A stretch of DNA of 64,000 nt, from contig NZ_SMCR01000013.1 in assembly GCF_004343195.1 (NCBI RefSeq), positions 1-64,000 of the forward strand, given 5' to 3'. Numbering within the stretch: the first letter of the stretch is position 1; each line of letters starts with the position of its first letter. Below the pieces are notes generated by a model, which was not told where the DNA came from, made no database searches, and saw only the letters and a list, made by a program, of their open reading frames with translations. Below are positions 30,578-43,502 of this stretch, piece after piece. A program made the position numbers and the translations under genes. Source of the stretch: Biostraticola tofi. GTDB taxonomy: Bacteria; Pseudomonadota; Gammaproteobacteria; Enterobacterales; Enterobacteriaceae.

Positions 30578-30594
30578 TTGAATTAAAAATTCAA
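30578..30594. promoter_or_regulatory. Operator-like palindrome at the murQ start
   Basis: TTGAATTAAAAATTCAA is a perfect 17-bp palindrome (7-bp arms, AAA centre) ending 11 bases before the murQ ATG. Bound here, a regulator would block the murQ transcript start or its early elongation. Confidence 0.6.
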
Positions 30595-30604
30595 TGGTGT
30601 ATTC

Positions 30605-31513
30605 ATGAATTTAGGTGCATTGGTTTCTGAAACACGTAATCAGGATTCTATGGATCTTGATAGCCTGTCATCACTCGAAATGGCTATCCTGTTTAATCGG
30701 GAGGACCAAAAAGTTCCACAGGCCATTGCCAGCCAGCTTCCGGCGATTGCCCGCGCAATAGACGCTGCCTCTGATGCGCTCAAGGCCGGCGGACGCATTA
30801 TTTATATCGGCGCCGGCACCAGCGGCCGGCTCGGTGTACTTGATGCTGCAGAATGTCCGCCGACTTTCGGCGTCCCGGCATCCCGCGTTATCGGTCTGAT
30901 CGCCGGCGGTCCCGGTGCGCTGCTCCAAGCCGTTGAAGGCGCTGAAGACAGCCTGACGCTGGCTGAAGAGGATCTGCGGGCAGCCAGCCTCGGAACTCAT
31001 GATATCGTCATTGGCCTGGCGGCTTCCGGGCGGACGCCTTACGTCATCGGCGGCCTGCAGTTTGCCAGACGGTCAGGTTGCGTTACCGTCGCCATCTCAT
31101 GCAACCCGGCATCCCCGATTGCCGAAGAAGCGCAGATTGCCATATCGCCGGTAGTCGGACCGGAGGTACTTACCGGTTCCACCAGGATGAAATCAGGAAC
31201 CGCGCAAAAGCTTATCCTCAATATGATCTCGACCGGCGCGATGGTTAAGCTTGGGAAAGTGTATCAAAACCTGATGGTTGACGTAAAAGCCACCAATGTA
31301 AAACTGGTTGACCGCGCTTGCCGTATTGTCAGCGATGCGACCGGAGCCCGGCTTATTGAGGCACGAGCGGCTCTTGAACAAACTTCTTTTGAGGTCAAGC
31401 CGGCAATCCTGATGATATTGACCGGCATTACAGCAGATGAGGCGTTAGACTTACTGACTGTACATCAAGGTTATCTGCGTGATGCAATCACTGCATTCCA
31501 TCAACCTGGTTGA
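30605..31513 (+). CDS. murQ: N-acetylmuramic acid 6-phosphate etherase
   Basis: Cleaves the lactyl ether of MurNAc-6-P to GlcNAc-6-P and D-lactate in cell-wall recycling or MurNAc use. SIS-domain sugar-phosphate binding motif [22 protein letters not shown] (in part, about 76-97) contains the catalytic Glu region; [17 protein letters not shown] is the second family signature. 302 aa, full length. It is followed by a scrap that looks like the end of a PTS permease, the usual partner MurP. Confidence 0.95.
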   Translation: MNLGALVSETRNQDSMDLDSLSSLEMAILFNREDQKVPQAIASQLPAIARAIDAASDALKAGGRIIYIGAGTSGRLGVLDAAECPPTFGVPASRVIGLIAGGPGALLQAVEGAEDSLTLAEEDLRAASLGTHDIVIGLAASGRTPYVIGGLQFARRSGCVTVAISCNPASPIAEEAQIAISPVVGPEVLTGSTRMKSGTAQKLILNMISTGAMVKLGKVYQNLMVDVKATNVKLVDRACRIVSDATGARLIEARAALEQTSFEVKPAILMILTGITADEALDLLTVHQGYLRDAITAFHQPG

Positions 31514-31522
31514 GACGGCGTC

Positions 31523-31648
31523 ATGGGAAGGGGGGATGGCTCCACTGTGACCGGCAAGGTAGTGCTTTATCTGGCAGGGGTGGCATACGCACTGTTGGCA
31601 GGATGTGTTTTAACGAGGATAATTGGATTTGATGATCCGGAGGTATAG
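31523..31648 (+). pseudogene. Probable remnant of murP (PTS EIIC C-terminus)
   Basis: Right after murQ, a 41-codon frame reads MGRGDGSTVTGKVVLYLAGV, then AYALLAGCVLTRIIGFDDPEV and stop. The last 30 residues look like the final membrane helix and tail of glucose/sucrose-family PTS EIIC proteins (hydrophobic helix, then TR.IGFDDP). The normal murQP pair would have a protein near 470 aa here. An internal deletion that left the 3' end is the simplest reading; without the permease, murQ may serve recycling only. Confidence 0.5.
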
Positions 31649-31651
31649 CTT

Positions 31652-32290
31652 TTGAGCAGCTCAACAGCCCAGCGTGTGGTTTTTTTTGATCTGGACGGCA
31701 CCCTGCACCAGCAAGATATGTTTGGCACGTTTCTGCGTTTCCTGCTTCGCCACTTGCCGCTCAATATCCTGTTGGTTCTCCCGCTATTGCCGGTGATAGG
31801 AATAGGTCTGCTGGTTAAAGGGCGCAATGCCCGCTGGCCGATGAGTCTGCTGCTCTGGGCGATAACTTTTGGCCATAGCGAGACCAAGCTGCTGGCGCTG
31901 CAGGAAAAATTTATCGTCTGGTTCAGGCTTCATGTCACGGGATTCCCGGTGGTATTGCAACGGCTGAGCGATTATCTTGAGAGTCACGATGCCCAGGTAT
32001 GGCTGATTACCGGTTCGCCGGAACCGCTGGTCGAGGGGGTATATCATGACGCGGTTTTTCTGCCGCAGGTGAAGCTCATCGGCAGCCGTATGGAGCGCCG
32101 AAATGGCGGCTGGGTACTCACGTTGCGCTGTCTTGGTCATGAAAAGGTTGCTCAGCTTGAGCGTGAACTCGGCATACCGTTAAAGCTTTACAGCGGTTAC
32201 AGTGACAGTCTGCACGACAGCCCCTTGCTTTACTTCTGCGAGCACCGCTGGCGGGTAACGCCTGACGGTAATTTAAAACCACTGGATTAA
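31652..32290 (+). CDS. pgpC: Phosphatidylglycerophosphatase C (HAD family)
   Basis: Dephosphorylates phosphatidylglycerol phosphate to phosphatidylglycerol at the inner membrane. HAD motif I FFDLDGTLHQQDMFGTFLR is at about residues 9-27, a hydrophobic segment (LPLNILLVLPLLPVIGIGLL, about 36-55) anchors it, motif II is LITGSPEPLV, and GYSDSLHDSPLL is motif III/IV. 212 aa. The start is TTG 31652 (E. coli YfhB has similar spacing to its first motif). Confidence 0.94.
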   Translation: MSSSTAQRVVFFDLDGTLHQQDMFGTFLRFLLRHLPLNILLVLPLLPVIGIGLLVKGRNARWPMSLLLWAITFGHSETKLLALQEKFIVWFRLHVTGFPVVLQRLSDYLESHDAQVWLITGSPEPLVEGVYHDAVFLPQVKLIGSRMERRNGGWVLTLRCLGHEKVAQLERELGIPLKLYSGYSDSLHDSPLLYFCEHRWRVTPDGNLKPLD

Positions 32291-34602
<2,312 letters not shown>

Positions 34603-34766
34603 ATAGTTATCTTGCGCAGTAGCGCAGGCCTCGCTGTCTTTAACGGCAGTGTTATTTGCTTTTTATGCCGAAGTCGAGGGCATTTTGCGCAACAAATCGT
34701 CAACAAGCAACTATTTAGAGGAAGCCCATAAAAGCTGTAGGGTTTATGTTATTCGCAAGAATAACC

Positions 34767-34782
34767 ACGCAAACGGTTTCGT
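34767..34782 (+). promoter_or_regulatory. PurR box of purL
   Basis: ACGCAAACGGTTTCGT is an excellent match to the PurR operator (ACGCAAACGTTTTCGT). A -10 element TATAAT at 34800-34805 places the box over the -35 region, so PurR would repress purL when purines are plentiful. Confidence 0.92.
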
Positions 34783-34894
34783 CTGAAGCCGGGATTCTTT
34801 ATAATAACGCGCGTTTCCCCCCTGTTGTTGCGCCCCTAAGAAGCGGCCAGCCGCCAATGGCGGTTCGCCTTTCAAAGACGAGAGATCTTTTATT

Positions 34895-37800
34895 ATGGAA
34901 ATACTGCGTGGTTCGCCCGCTTTGTCAGCTTTTCGTATCAACAAACTGTTGTCCCGCTGTCGTGAAGCACAGCTGCCGGTCGATAATATCTATGCTGAAT
35001 TTGTTCACTTTGCCGATCTCAACTCATACCTGTCAGAAGAAGAGCGCGGCAGGTTGCAACGGTTACTCAAATACGGTCCCTCTCTCGCCGAACATACGCC
35101 TCAGGGGCGCTTATTGCTGGTAACGCCGCGGCCGGGAACGCGCTCACCCTGGTCATCAAAAGCGACGGACATTGCCCATAATTGTGGCCTGCAGCAGGTT
35201 GATCGCCTGGAGCGTGGATTGGCTTTTTATATCTCCGGCCCCACTCTCGCCCCCGCTCAGTGGACACACCTGGGTGAACTCCTTCACGACCGCATGATGG
35301 AAACGGTGTTTGAGCAGTTTGAACAGGCCAGTGCGCTGTTTGCCCATCATCAGCCTGCGCCGGTAAGCCGTATCCCAGTGCTCGAGCAGGGACGACCTGC
35401 GCTGGAAGCGGCCAATCAATCATTAGGCCTGGCACTGGCTGCGGATGAAATTGACTATCTGCTCGACGCTTTTGTCCGCCTCAACCGTTGTCCGACCGAT
35501 GTCGAACTCTATATGTTCGCGCAGGCCAACTCAGAGCATTGCCGACATAAGATTTTCAATGCCGACTGGATTATTGACGGTCAGCCGCAGCCTAAATCGC
35601 TGTTCAAAATGATCAAAAACACCTATGAACAGACGCCTGAATTTGTCCTGTCGGCGTATAAAGATAACGCGGCGGTGATGGAGGGTTCGGCGGTTGGCCG
35701 TTTCTTCCCGGATGCCGCTACCGGTCACTATGATTATCATCAGGAACCGGCACATATTCTGATGAAGGTGGAGACCCATAACCACCCCACGGCGATTTCG
35801 CCCTGGCCGGGTGCGGCCACCGGATCTGGGGGGGAAATCCGTGATGAAGGCGCCACCGGACGCGGGGCCAAGCCCAAAGCTGGACTGGTCGGTTTCTCGG
35901 TCTCCAACCTGCGGATCCCGGGTTTTGAGCAACCCTGGGAAGAAGATTTCGGTAAACCGGATCGCATCGTCAGTGCGCTGGATATCATGACCGATGGCCC
36001 CTTGGGCGGCGCGGCTTTCAATAACGAATTCGGTCGTCCGGCATTGACCGGCTACTTCCGCACTTATGAAGAGCGTGTCCAAAGCCATAACGGACGGGAA
36101 TTGCGCGGATACCATAAACCGATAATGCTGGCCGGTGGTATCGGGAATATCCGCGACAGCCACGTACAGAAGGGCGAAATCAGCATCGGCGCCAAACTTA
36201 TCGTGCTGGGCGGACCGGCGATGAATATCGGCCTCGGCGGCGGCGCCGCCTCTTCAATGGCCTCCGGTCAATCTGATGCCGACCTGGATTTTGCCTCGGT
36301 TCAACGTGATAACCCTGAAATGGAACGCCGTTGCCAGGAAGTGATCGACAGCTGCTGGCAACTGGGCGATGACAACCCGATACTCTTTATCCACGACGTT
36401 GGCGCCGGCGGACTGTCAAACGCCATGCCGGAATTAGTCAGCGATGGCGAACGCGGCGGCCGATTCAGTCTGCGAGATATTCCGAATGATGAGCCAGGCA
36501 TGAGCCCGATGGAAGTCTGGTGTAATGAGTCCCAGGAACGCTATGTCATGGCGGTGGCACCTGAAAAACTGGCGGCATTTGAGGCCATTTGCCGCCGGGA
36601 ACGGGCACCCTTCGCCGTTATTGGTGACGCGACCGAAGAGCTGCATCTCAGTCTGGCCGACAGCCACTTCAATGACCAGCCCATTGATTTGCCCCTTGAC
36701 GTATTACTCGGCAAAACACCGAAGATGACGCGGGATGTGGCACGGATTCAGGCTGCCGGTGAAACCCTCTCCTTTAGCGGCATAACCCTGGCGGATGCAG
36801 TTAACCGCGTTCTGCACTTACCGGCGGTAGCGGAAAAAACCTTCCTTATCACCATCGGCGATCGCAGCGTTACCGGCATGGTAGCGCGAGACCAGATGGT
36901 CGGTCCTTGGCAGATTCCGGTGGCCGACTGTGCGGTGACCACGGCCAGCCTGGACAGTTATTATGGCGAAGCGATGTCTCTGGGCGAGCGAGCGCCGGTT
37001 GCATTACTGAATTTTGCCGCCTCTGCGCGTCTGGCAGTGGGTGAAGCCCTTACTAACCTGGCGGCGACACGGATTGGTGATATCAAGCGAATCAAATTAT
37101 CCGCCAACTGGATGGCCGCAGCTGGCCATCCCGGTGAAGATGCCGGTCTTTATGAGGCCGTAAGGGCGGTGGGAGAAGAATTATGCCCGGCGCTTGGGTT
37201 GACCATCCCGGTAGGCAAAGACTCAATGTCGATGAAAACCCGTTGGCAGCAAGGGCATGAAACGCGCGAAATGACGTCACCGCTGTCGCTGGTGATCACC
37301 GCATTTGCCCGGGTAGAGGATGTCCGCTCAACCGTAACGCCTGAGCTTTCCACCCGCGAGGGTAACCGGCTGCTGCTCATCGATCTGGGCAACGGCAATC
37401 AGGCTTTGGGCGCTACCGCCCTGGCCCAGGTTTATCGACAGTTGGGCAGCGAGACGGCTGACGTGCGCAGCCCTGAACAGCTGGCCGGTTTTTACCGCGC
37501 GCTTCAGCAATTGGTCACAGAAGAATTACTGTTGGCTTACCACGACAAATCAGACGGCGGCCTGCTGGTTACGCTCGCTGAAATGGCGTTTGCCGGTCAC
37601 TGCGGCCTCGAGGCGGACATTGCCGATCTTGGCGGCGAGCCGCTGGCGGCACTGTTCAACGAAGAACTGGGCGCAGTGATTCAGATTGCTTCAGCCGATG
37701 AGGCCCGGGTAAATGAGATTTTCGCCGGCGAAGGTTTAGGCGCCTGCCTGCATACTTTGGGCAGCGCGGCCAGCGGGGATCGTTTTATTATCCGCTCGGC

Positions 37801-38782
37801 GGACCAGGTACTTTATAGCGAGAGCCGTACCATGCTGCGAACCTGGTGGGCTGAGACCACCTGGCAGATGCAGCGACTGCGTGATAATCCCGAGTGTGCT
37901 GATGAGGAGCATGCTGCCAAACAGGACGACAGCGATCCCGGCCTCAATGTGCAATTGACCTTTGATCCGGCCGATGACATTGCTGCTCCTTTCATTGCTC
38001 GCCAGACCAGGCCAAAAGTAGCTGTGCTGCGGGAGCAAGGGGTAAATTCCCAGGTAGAAATGGCGGCGGCGTTCCATCGCGCCGGTTTTGACGCGGTAGA
38101 TGTACATATGAGCGACCTGCTCGGCGGTGTACGTGACCTGAGGGAGTTTCATGCCCTGGTCGCCTGCGGTGGGTTTTCCTATGGCGACGTCTTAGGCGCT
38201 GGTGAAGGATGGGCGAAGTCGATTCTTTTCAATACCCGGGTGCGTGACGAATTCGAGGCTTTCTTCCTGCGACCTCAGACGCTGGCTTTGGGGGTGTGCA
38301 ACGGTTGCCAAATGATGTCAAACTTACGCGAGTTGATTCCTGGCGCTGAGCTATGGCCACGGTTTGTCCGCAATCGTTCAGAACGGTTTGAGGCCCGATT
38401 CAGCCTGGTTGAAGTTACCCGGAGTCCCTCTCTGCTGCTGGATGGCATGGTGGGATCCCGATTGCCCATTGCGGTTTCCCATGGCGAAGGTTTGGTCGAG
38501 GTACGTGACGGCGCGCATCTGGCGGCGCTTGAACGCGCCGGTCTGGTGGCACTGCGTTATGTGGACAATAGTGGCAAGGTAACTGAAACTTACCCGGCTA
38601 ACCCTAACGGTTCAGCCCATGGTATCACTGCCGTGACCAGCGCCAATGGGCGGGTCACTATTACTATGCCTCATCCAGAACGCGTGTTCCGTACCGTCAG
38701 TAATTCGTGGCATCCGAAAGAATGGGGCGAAGATGGGCCATGGATGCGTATTTTCCGTAATGCCCGAAAACAACTGGGTTGA
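34895..38782 (+). CDS. purL: Phosphoribosylformylglycinamidine synthase
   Basis: Large single-chain FGAM synthase of purine synthesis (1295 aa, as in E. coli). In order: the N-terminal PurS-like domain, the linker, the ATP-grasp-like FGAM synthase halves ([20 protein letters not shown] with catalytic His, near 290-310; [21 protein letters not shown]) and the C-terminal class I glutaminase with nucleophile Cys in [13 protein letters not shown] and the His/Glu pair in [13 protein letters not shown] 34895; PurR box upstream. Confidence 0.98.
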   Translation: MEILRGSPALSAFRINKLLSRCREAQLPVDNIYAEFVHFADLNSYLSEEERGRLQRLLKYGPSLAEHTPQGRLLLVTPRPGTRSPWSSKATDIAHNCGLQQVDRLERGLAFYISGPTLAPAQWTHLGELLHDRMMETVFEQFEQASALFAHHQPAPVSRIPVLEQGRPALEAANQSLGLALAADEIDYLLDAFVRLNRCPTDVELYMFAQANSEHCRHKIFNADWIIDGQPQPKSLFKMIKNTYEQTPEFVLSAYKDNAAVMEGSAVGRFFPDAATGHYDYHQEPAHILMKVETHNHPTAISPWPGAATGSGGEIRDEGATGRGAKPKAGLVGFSVSNLRIPGFEQPWEEDFGKPDRIVSALDIMTDGPLGGAAFNNEFGRPALTGYFRTYEERVQSHNGRELRGYHKPIMLAGGIGNIRDSHVQKGEISIGAKLIVLGGPAMNIGLGGGAASSMASGQSDADLDFASVQRDNPEMERRCQEVIDSCWQLGDDNPILFIHDVGAGGLSNAMPELVSDGERGGRFSLRDIPNDEPGMSPMEVWCNESQERYVMAVAPEKLAAFEAICRRERAPFAVIGDATEELHLSLADSHFNDQPIDLPLDVLLGKTPKMTRDVARIQAAGETLSFSGITLADAVNRVLHLPAVAEKTFLITIGDRSVTGMVARDQMVGPWQIPVADCAVTTASLDSYYGEAMSLGERAPVALLNFAASARLAVGEALTNLAATRIGDIKRIKLSANWMAAAGHPGEDAGLYEAVRAVGEELCPALGLTIPVGKDSMSMKTRWQQGHETREMTSPLSLVITAFARVEDVRSTVTPELSTREGNRLLLIDLGNGNQALGATALAQVYRQLGSETADVRSPEQLAGFYRALQQLVTEELLLAYHDKSDGGLLVTLAEMAFAGHCGLEADIADLGGEPLAALFNEELGAVIQIASADEARVNEIFAGEGLGACLHTLGSAASGDRFIIRSADQVLYSESRTMLRTWWAETTWQMQRLRDNPECADEEHAAKQDDSDPGLNVQLTFDPADDIAAPFIARQTRPKVAVLREQGVNSQVEMAAAFHRAGFDAVDVHMSDLLGGVRDLREFHALVACGGFSYGDVLGAGEGWAKSILFNTRVRDEFEAFFLRPQTLALGVCNGCQMMSNLRELIPGAELWPRFVRNRSERFEARFSLVEVTRSPSLLLDGMVGSRLPIAVSHGEGLVEVRDGAHLAALERAGLVALRYVDNSGKVTETYPANPNGSAHGITAVTSANGRVTITMPHPERVFRTVSNSWHPKEWGEDGPWMRIFRNARKQLG

Positions 38783-38887
38783 GGAGCCGGTAGACCCATG
38801 ACGGCTCGCAGGCAGTGGCTTACTTGGCTGCTGCTTGCGGCCCAGATAAGCCGAGTGTCGCTTTTTTTAAAAGGTTAAAGTGAATTA

Positions 38888-38905
38888 TGTCTCTTTTTGG
38901 AGACA
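38888..38905 (+). promoter_or_regulatory. GlrR (QseF) binding site 1
   Basis: TGTCTCTTTTTGGAGACA fits the TGTC-N10-GACA motif reported for GlrR activator sites upstream of glmY. It lies about 200 bases before the glmY start. Confidence 0.8.
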
Positions 38906-38950
38906 TTTAGGTTACTGAATTAACGTGTTTTTTTTACATTGTAGTAAAAC

Positions 38951-38968
38951 TGTCTGGTAAAAGAGACA
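38951..38968 (+). promoter_or_regulatory. GlrR (QseF) binding site 2
   Basis: TGTCTGGTAAAAGAGACA, again TGTC-N10-GACA, about 63 bp (six helical turns) downstream of site 1. The same-face spacing suits cooperative activator binding. Confidence 0.8.
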
Positions 38969-39063
38969 GTTCAAGCTTAATCGGAGCAGCAAGAAAAATA
39001 ATATCATTATTAATGTATTAATTTTTCTTTTTTTAACAGCGAGTTAAAGAAATAATTCCTTAG

Positions 39064-39084
39064 TTGGCATAAGTTATGCATAAT
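39064..39084 (+). promoter_or_regulatory. Overlapping sigma-54 and sigma-70 promoters of glmY
   Basis: TTGGCATAAGTTATGCA has the GG-N10-GC pattern (GG 39066-39067, GC 39078-39079) of sigma-54 promoters. CATAAT at 39079-39084 can serve as a sigma-70 -10. Both predict the same start near 39092, matching the dual-promoter design described for E. coli glmY. Confidence 0.78.
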
Positions 39085-39091
39085 AGACGAC

Positions 39092-39305
39092 AGTTGCTCA
39101 TTCAACCAGATATGACAGGGCTTCAGGGTAGGAAGCCAGAAACTTCATAACGCCAGAATGACGCCAAAAACGGTGCCTATCGTCCAACATAACCGATAAT
39201 GTCCTAAGGGACATTAACAAGCATAGGGCGACACGTTGAGTGAGGCACCTCCTTACCCCTGTACTTAAAAAAAGCACTTGGCCAGCCGGCCAGGTGTTTT
39301 TTTTT
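39092..39305 (+). ncRNA. glmY: Small regulatory RNA GlmY
   Basis: GlmY binds the adaptor RapZ and so protects GlmZ, raising GlmS synthesis. Evidence: location between purL and glrK as in E. coli; 5' stem AGTTGCTCATTCAACC near the E. coli-like start; a conserved CGTTGAGTGAGGCACCT block (39232-39248); and a strong terminator, CACTTGGCC-AGCC-GGCCAGGTG (39275-39296) plus nine T. An internal AATGTCC-TAA-GGGACATT stem is also visible. The primary transcript would be about 210 nt. Start and processing site are inferred. Confidence 0.85.
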
Positions 39306-39366
39306 ATGCTTTATTAAGCAGAGTGACTCGGTTAGCATCAAGCGGGGCAGGCTCTGGGATAACAGG

Positions 39367-40803
39367 ATGACGGTAATGTACAGATGGCGCGTGTTTCCGC
39401 GTTCATTGCGACAACTGGTAATACTGGCTTTTACGCTGGTGCTGCTGCCCTTACTGCTACTGGCTTTTCAAGCCTGGCAAAGTCTGGATAATCTCAGCGA
39501 GCAGGCGGCAGAGATCAATCGGACCACTCTTACCGATGTACGTCAAACCGAATCCATGGTCGCCATCGCCTTGGAAATGGAACGTAGTTATCGTCAATTT
39601 TGTGTTCTTGATGATAAAGGTCTCATTCAGCTTTATCAAAAACAGCGACGTCAATACCATCAGATCCTCAGCACGCGCTTGGGCAAGTTGCCGGATAAGC
39701 GTTATGACCAGCGGCTGAACCAGCTGCTGGCCAGGTTGGCACAGCTTAACTGTACCGATAGCCGGCCAAGTGGTGACGCTTCCGCCAGCCTGGAAGCTTT
39801 TTCTCACGCCAATGCCGAAATGGTGCAAGCCACTCGCGATAATATTTATGCCCGTGGCCAACTGCTGGGACAGGCTATCGCTCGGCGCGGTCACTTTTTC
39901 GGCTGGCAGGCGCTGCTGCTTTTTATGTTCAGTCTGGTGCTGGTGATGTTATTCACCCGTATGATCATCGGCCCGGTCAAGGTCCTGGAAAAAATGATCA
40001 ATCGATTAGGTGAGGGTAAGTCACTCAATAGGGGGGAATCTTTCCGCGGCCCGCGGGAGATACAATCCCTGGCGCAACGCATCATGTGGCTCAATGAGCG
40101 ACTTTCATGGCTTGAGTCTCAGCGCCATGAATTTTTGCGACATATTTCCCATGAGCTCAAAACCCCCCTTGCCAGCCTGCGCGAAGGAACTGAACTGCTG
40201 GCGGATGAAATCGCCGGCCCATTAACGACCGATCAGCGGGAGGTCGTGTCAATCCTGGACAGCAGCAGTCGGCATTTGCAGCAGCTTATTGAACAATTAC
40301 TGGATTATAACCGCAACCTCGCCGAGATCCCGGCCGAACCTGAAGATATCAACCTGGCGGCAATGCTGGGGATGATCATTGATGCCCACAGCTTGCCGGC
40401 ACGGGCCAAACATCTCACCACCGAGCTGGATCTGCAGGTTGAGCATTGCCATGCGGAGTCGATTCTACTGATGCGCGTGCTGGATAATCTCTATTCCAAT
40501 GCGGTGCACTATGGTGAGGAATCCGGTAACATCTGGATCCGCAGTCGCAAAGCCGGGCAACGCCTGTATCTTGAAATAGCCAACAGCGGAGACCCCATAG
40601 CCAAAGCGGATCAAGCCCTTATTTTTGAACCGTTTTACCAGGGGAAAATACAGCGTAAAGGTGCGGTCAAAGGCAGTGGCCTGGGGCTGAGTATAGCTCG
40701 AGACTGTATTCAAAGGATGAACGGCGAGCTCTCTCTGCAAGCCGCTGATTATGCTGCGGTCTGCTTTGTCATTGATCTACCGCTACTTGCCGGAAATAAA
40801 TAA
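39367..40803 (+). CDS. glrK: Two-component sensor histidine kinase GlrK (QseE)
   Basis: Inner-membrane sensor that phosphorylates GlrR. Two transmembrane helices (about 17-36 and 181-199) enclose a helical periplasmic domain; a HAMP region follows, then the H-box HEFLRHISHELKTPLASL with phospho-acceptor His at about 262, and the ATPase domain with DNLYSNAVHYG (N-box), and GSGLGLSIARDC (G2). 478 aa. Next genes are qseG (1 base after its stop) and glrR. Confidence 0.95.
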   Translation: MTVMYRWRVFPRSLRQLVILAFTLVLLPLLLLAFQAWQSLDNLSEQAAEINRTTLTDVRQTESMVAIALEMERSYRQFCVLDDKGLIQLYQKQRRQYHQILSTRLGKLPDKRYDQRLNQLLARLAQLNCTDSRPSGDASASLEAFSHANAEMVQATRDNIYARGQLLGQAIARRGHFFGWQALLLFMFSLVLVMLFTRMIIGPVKVLEKMINRLGEGKSLNRGESFRGPREIQSLAQRIMWLNERLSWLESQRHEFLRHISHELKTPLASLREGTELLADEIAGPLTTDQREVVSILDSSSRHLQQLIEQLLDYNRNLAEIPAEPEDINLAAMLGMIIDAHSLPARAKHLTTELDLQVEHCHAESILLMRVLDNLYSNAVHYGEESGNIWIRSRKAGQRLYLEIANSGDPIAKADQALIFEPFYQGKIQRKGAVKGSGLGLSIARDCIQRMNGELSLQAADYAAVCFVIDLPLLAGNK

Positions 40804-40804
40804 T

Positions 40805-41596
40805 ATGAATTATGCGCTTTTATCGTCCTCCGGCAGTGCGGCTCCCCGGCTGGCGACAATTTTTCCTTTACCGGTGACCAGACAGATACTGCTATTGGCA
40901 GTATTGATGCTGGCGGGGTGCCAATATCACGCTGACACGCCTGCAGAGACCCAGCCGGCAACATCGCAATCTTTGCCTCTCACTCAACCGCTGATGGCGA
41001 TGGCTGAATGCGAAGAACTATGGCATACCACCGACCAGAACAAGCTGGCTGATGTGTCGCTATGGCTGCGCACTTCCGAATGCGCCGAGCGCATGACGCT
41101 GGCTGAGGCACGCAGACAGGCGAAAGATCATCAGGGTGCTAGTTGGTATGAAGCTTTCAGGCAAAGCATTCTGCTCAACGTGGATGGCAGTGGATTCCAG
41201 GAGCGCCGCCAGGCCTATCAGCGTCTGGTGCATTATCGGACTCAGGTGCCGGCCAGTGTCTACCCGCTGTACAAAATCTGGCGTCAGCAGCAGTCCCTGC
41301 GTCTGAATCTTATGGAGGAGCGCAGCCGAGGAGAGCGCGAGCTGGCCGACAATATTATTCAGCAAGAGATCATGCAGGAGCAACTGCGTCATTTACAGCA
41401 TCAACTGACGGTGACCACGCAGAAATTACAGAACCTGACTGACATTGAGCGTCGCTTGTCTTCACGCAAGCAAATTACCCCTGACATGCCAAACGAACAG
41501 AGCGATGACTCCACCGCCGAGGGTAAAAACGCGTTGAGCGACGGTGAGACAGAAGGGAATACCCTGGTGCCGACGAAAAGTAAGGACCGGCCATGA
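40805..41596 (+). CDS. qseG: QseG outer-membrane lipoprotein
   Basis: Lipoprotein that interacts with the GlrK sensor and in pathogens affects effector translocation. An N-terminal signal with lipobox LMLAGCQYH near residues 34-42 follows a rather long n-region; the mature part is helical with a coiled coil (LADNIIQQEIMQEQLRHLQHQ, in part) and a Glu/Ser-rich tail. ATG 40805 lies two bases past the glrK stop; an overlapping ATG at 40751 is less likely. Overlaps glrR by 4 bases (ATGA). Confidence 0.9.
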   Translation: MNYALLSSSGSAAPRLATIFPLPVTRQILLLAVLMLAGCQYHADTPAETQPATSQSLPLTQPLMAMAECEELWHTTDQNKLADVSLWLRTSECAERMTLAEARRQAKDHQGASWYEAFRQSILLNVDGSGFQERRQAYQRLVHYRTQVPASVYPLYKIWRQQQSLRLNLMEERSRGERELADNIIQQEIMQEQLRHLQHQLTVTTQKLQNLTDIERRLSSRKQITPDMPNEQSDDSTAEGKNALSDGETEGNTLVPTKSKDRP

Positions 41597-42933
41597 CCGT
41601 GCGCAAAACCGCCGCCAATCTGCTGCTGGTCGACGATGATCCCAGCCTGCTTAAGCTGCTGGGCATGCGTCTGACCAGCGAAGGTTTCACTGTCACCACC
41701 GCTGAGAGCGGCGAGCAAGCACTGCGGCTGCTGATGCGCAACCGGGTGGATCTGGTGATAAGCGATCTGCGGATGGATGAGATGGACGGCATTGCCCTGT
41801 TCGGTGAAATACAAAAGCTGCAGCCGGGCATGCCGGTTATCATCCTCACCGCCCATGGTTCGATCCCGGATGCGGTCTCGGCAACACAGCAAGGTGTGTT
41901 CAGTTTTCTGACCAAGCCGGTGGACAGGGACGCACTTTATAAGGCCATTGACGAAGCGCTGAGCCTGTCGATGCCGGGCAGTGATGAAAAGTGGCGCGAA
42001 TCGATAGTCACCCGCAGTCCCGTCATGCTGCGTCTGCTGGAGCAGGCAAAAATGGTGGCGCAAGCTGATGTCAGCGTATTGATTACCGGCCAGAGCGGTA
42101 CCGGCAAGGAAGTGCTGGCCCAGGCGATTCATGCCGCCAGTCCCCGTGCTGCGAAAAATTTTATCGCCATCAATTGCGGCGCTCTGCCCGAGCAATTGCT
42201 GGAATCCGAGCTGTTCGGCCATGCCAGGGGGGCATTCACCGGAGCGGTAAGCCAGCGTGAAGGTCTGTTTCAGGCAGCGGCGGGCGGCACACTGTTCCTT
42301 GATGAAATCGGCGATATGCCGCTGTCATTGCAAGTGAAACTGCTACGGGTGCTGCAGGAGCGCAAAGTGCGGCCGCTTGGCAGCAACAAGGATCTGGAAA
42401 TCGATGTCAGGATCATTTCTGCGACCCACCGCGATTTACCGAAAGTGATGGCGGCGGGGGAATTTCGCGAAGATCTTTACTATCGTTTGAACGTCCTGAG
42501 CCTCAAGCTGCCGGCGCTGCACGAACGCGCCGAGGATATCCAACTGCTGGCACGGCATTTCCTGCGAGCAGCGGCTGAACGACATAAACCCTTTGTACGC
42601 AGCTTTTCTTCAGACGCAATGAAAAGGCTGATGGCGGCCAGCTGGCCTGGTAATGTACGTCAGCTGGTTAACGTGGTAGAACAGTGTGTTGCCTTGACGA
42701 CCGCACCAGTAATAAGCGAGGCACTCGTCAGTCAGGCACTGGAAGGTGAAAACAGTGCTCTGCCCACGTTTGTCGAAGCCCGTTTACAGTTCGAAGTGGT
42801 TTACCTGCGCAAACTGCTGCAGATTGCCAAAGGGAATGTCACGCAGGCGGCACGCATGGCTGGCCGAAACCGTACTGAATTTTATAAACTCTTGTCCCGC
42901 CATCAGCTGGACGCGAACGACTTTAAGCAATAA
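41593..42933 (+). CDS. glrR: Sigma-54-dependent response regulator GlrR (QseF)
   Basis: Activator of the glmY sigma-54 promoter. Receiver domain with acidic DDD near 14-16 and phospho-acceptor Asp about 58 (VISDLRMDEMDG); AAA+ domain with Walker A GQSGTGKEVL, the sigma-54-contacting GAFTGA loop, and Walker B GGTLFLDEIGD; Fis-type helix-turn-helix at the end (NVTQAARMAGRNRTEFYKLL). 446 aa. Its presumed targets, the two TGTC-N10-GACA sites, are about 2.7 kb upstream in the same locus. Confidence 0.97.
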   Translation: MTVRKTAANLLLVDDDPSLLKLLGMRLTSEGFTVTTAESGEQALRLLMRNRVDLVISDLRMDEMDGIALFGEIQKLQPGMPVIILTAHGSIPDAVSATQQGVFSFLTKPVDRDALYKAIDEALSLSMPGSDEKWRESIVTRSPVMLRLLEQAKMVAQADVSVLITGQSGTGKEVLAQAIHAASPRAAKNFIAINCGALPEQLLESELFGHARGAFTGAVSQREGLFQAAAGGTLFLDEIGDMPLSLQVKLLRVLQERKVRPLGSNKDLEIDVRIISATHRDLPKVMAAGEFREDLYYRLNVLSLKLPALHERAEDIQLLARHFLRAAAERHKPFVRSFSSDAMKRLMAASWPGNVRQLVNVVEQCVALTTAPVISEALVSQALEGENSALPTFVEARLQFEVVYLRKLLQIAKGNVTQAARMAGRNRTEFYKLLSRHQLDANDFKQ

Positions 42934-42991
42934 GTTGGCTCTTTTTTCGAACCAGGATTAGCAGCGCTAGCCGTTAATCTGCCTGAGTTAA

Positions 42992-43339
<348 letters not shown>

Positions 43340-43486
43340 GACTGTGTCTGCTGATACCTGCCCGCAGCATGCCGGCGTTGACACGCCGGATATGCTTATC
43401 CATCATGAGAATCACCGCTGCCAAAAATGAAAAAAACGCCCGATTCGCTGCCACCCCCGGCACTGAATGGTTATGTATGCGACTCT

Positions 43487-43502
43487 GCGTAATCGATTGC
43501 GT
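43487..43502 (+). promoter_or_regulatory. PurR box of glyA
   Basis: GCGTAATCGATTGCGT; on the opposite strand ACGCAATCGATTACGC fits the PurR operator at all but its final position. PurR control of glyA is established in E. coli, and the location about 110 bases before the start codon agrees. Confidence 0.75.

Noticed and set aside
41401-42222. 273-codon minus-strand frame across qseG and glrR
   Set aside because: Antisense to the receiver and AAA+ domains of glrR, which have full motif support.
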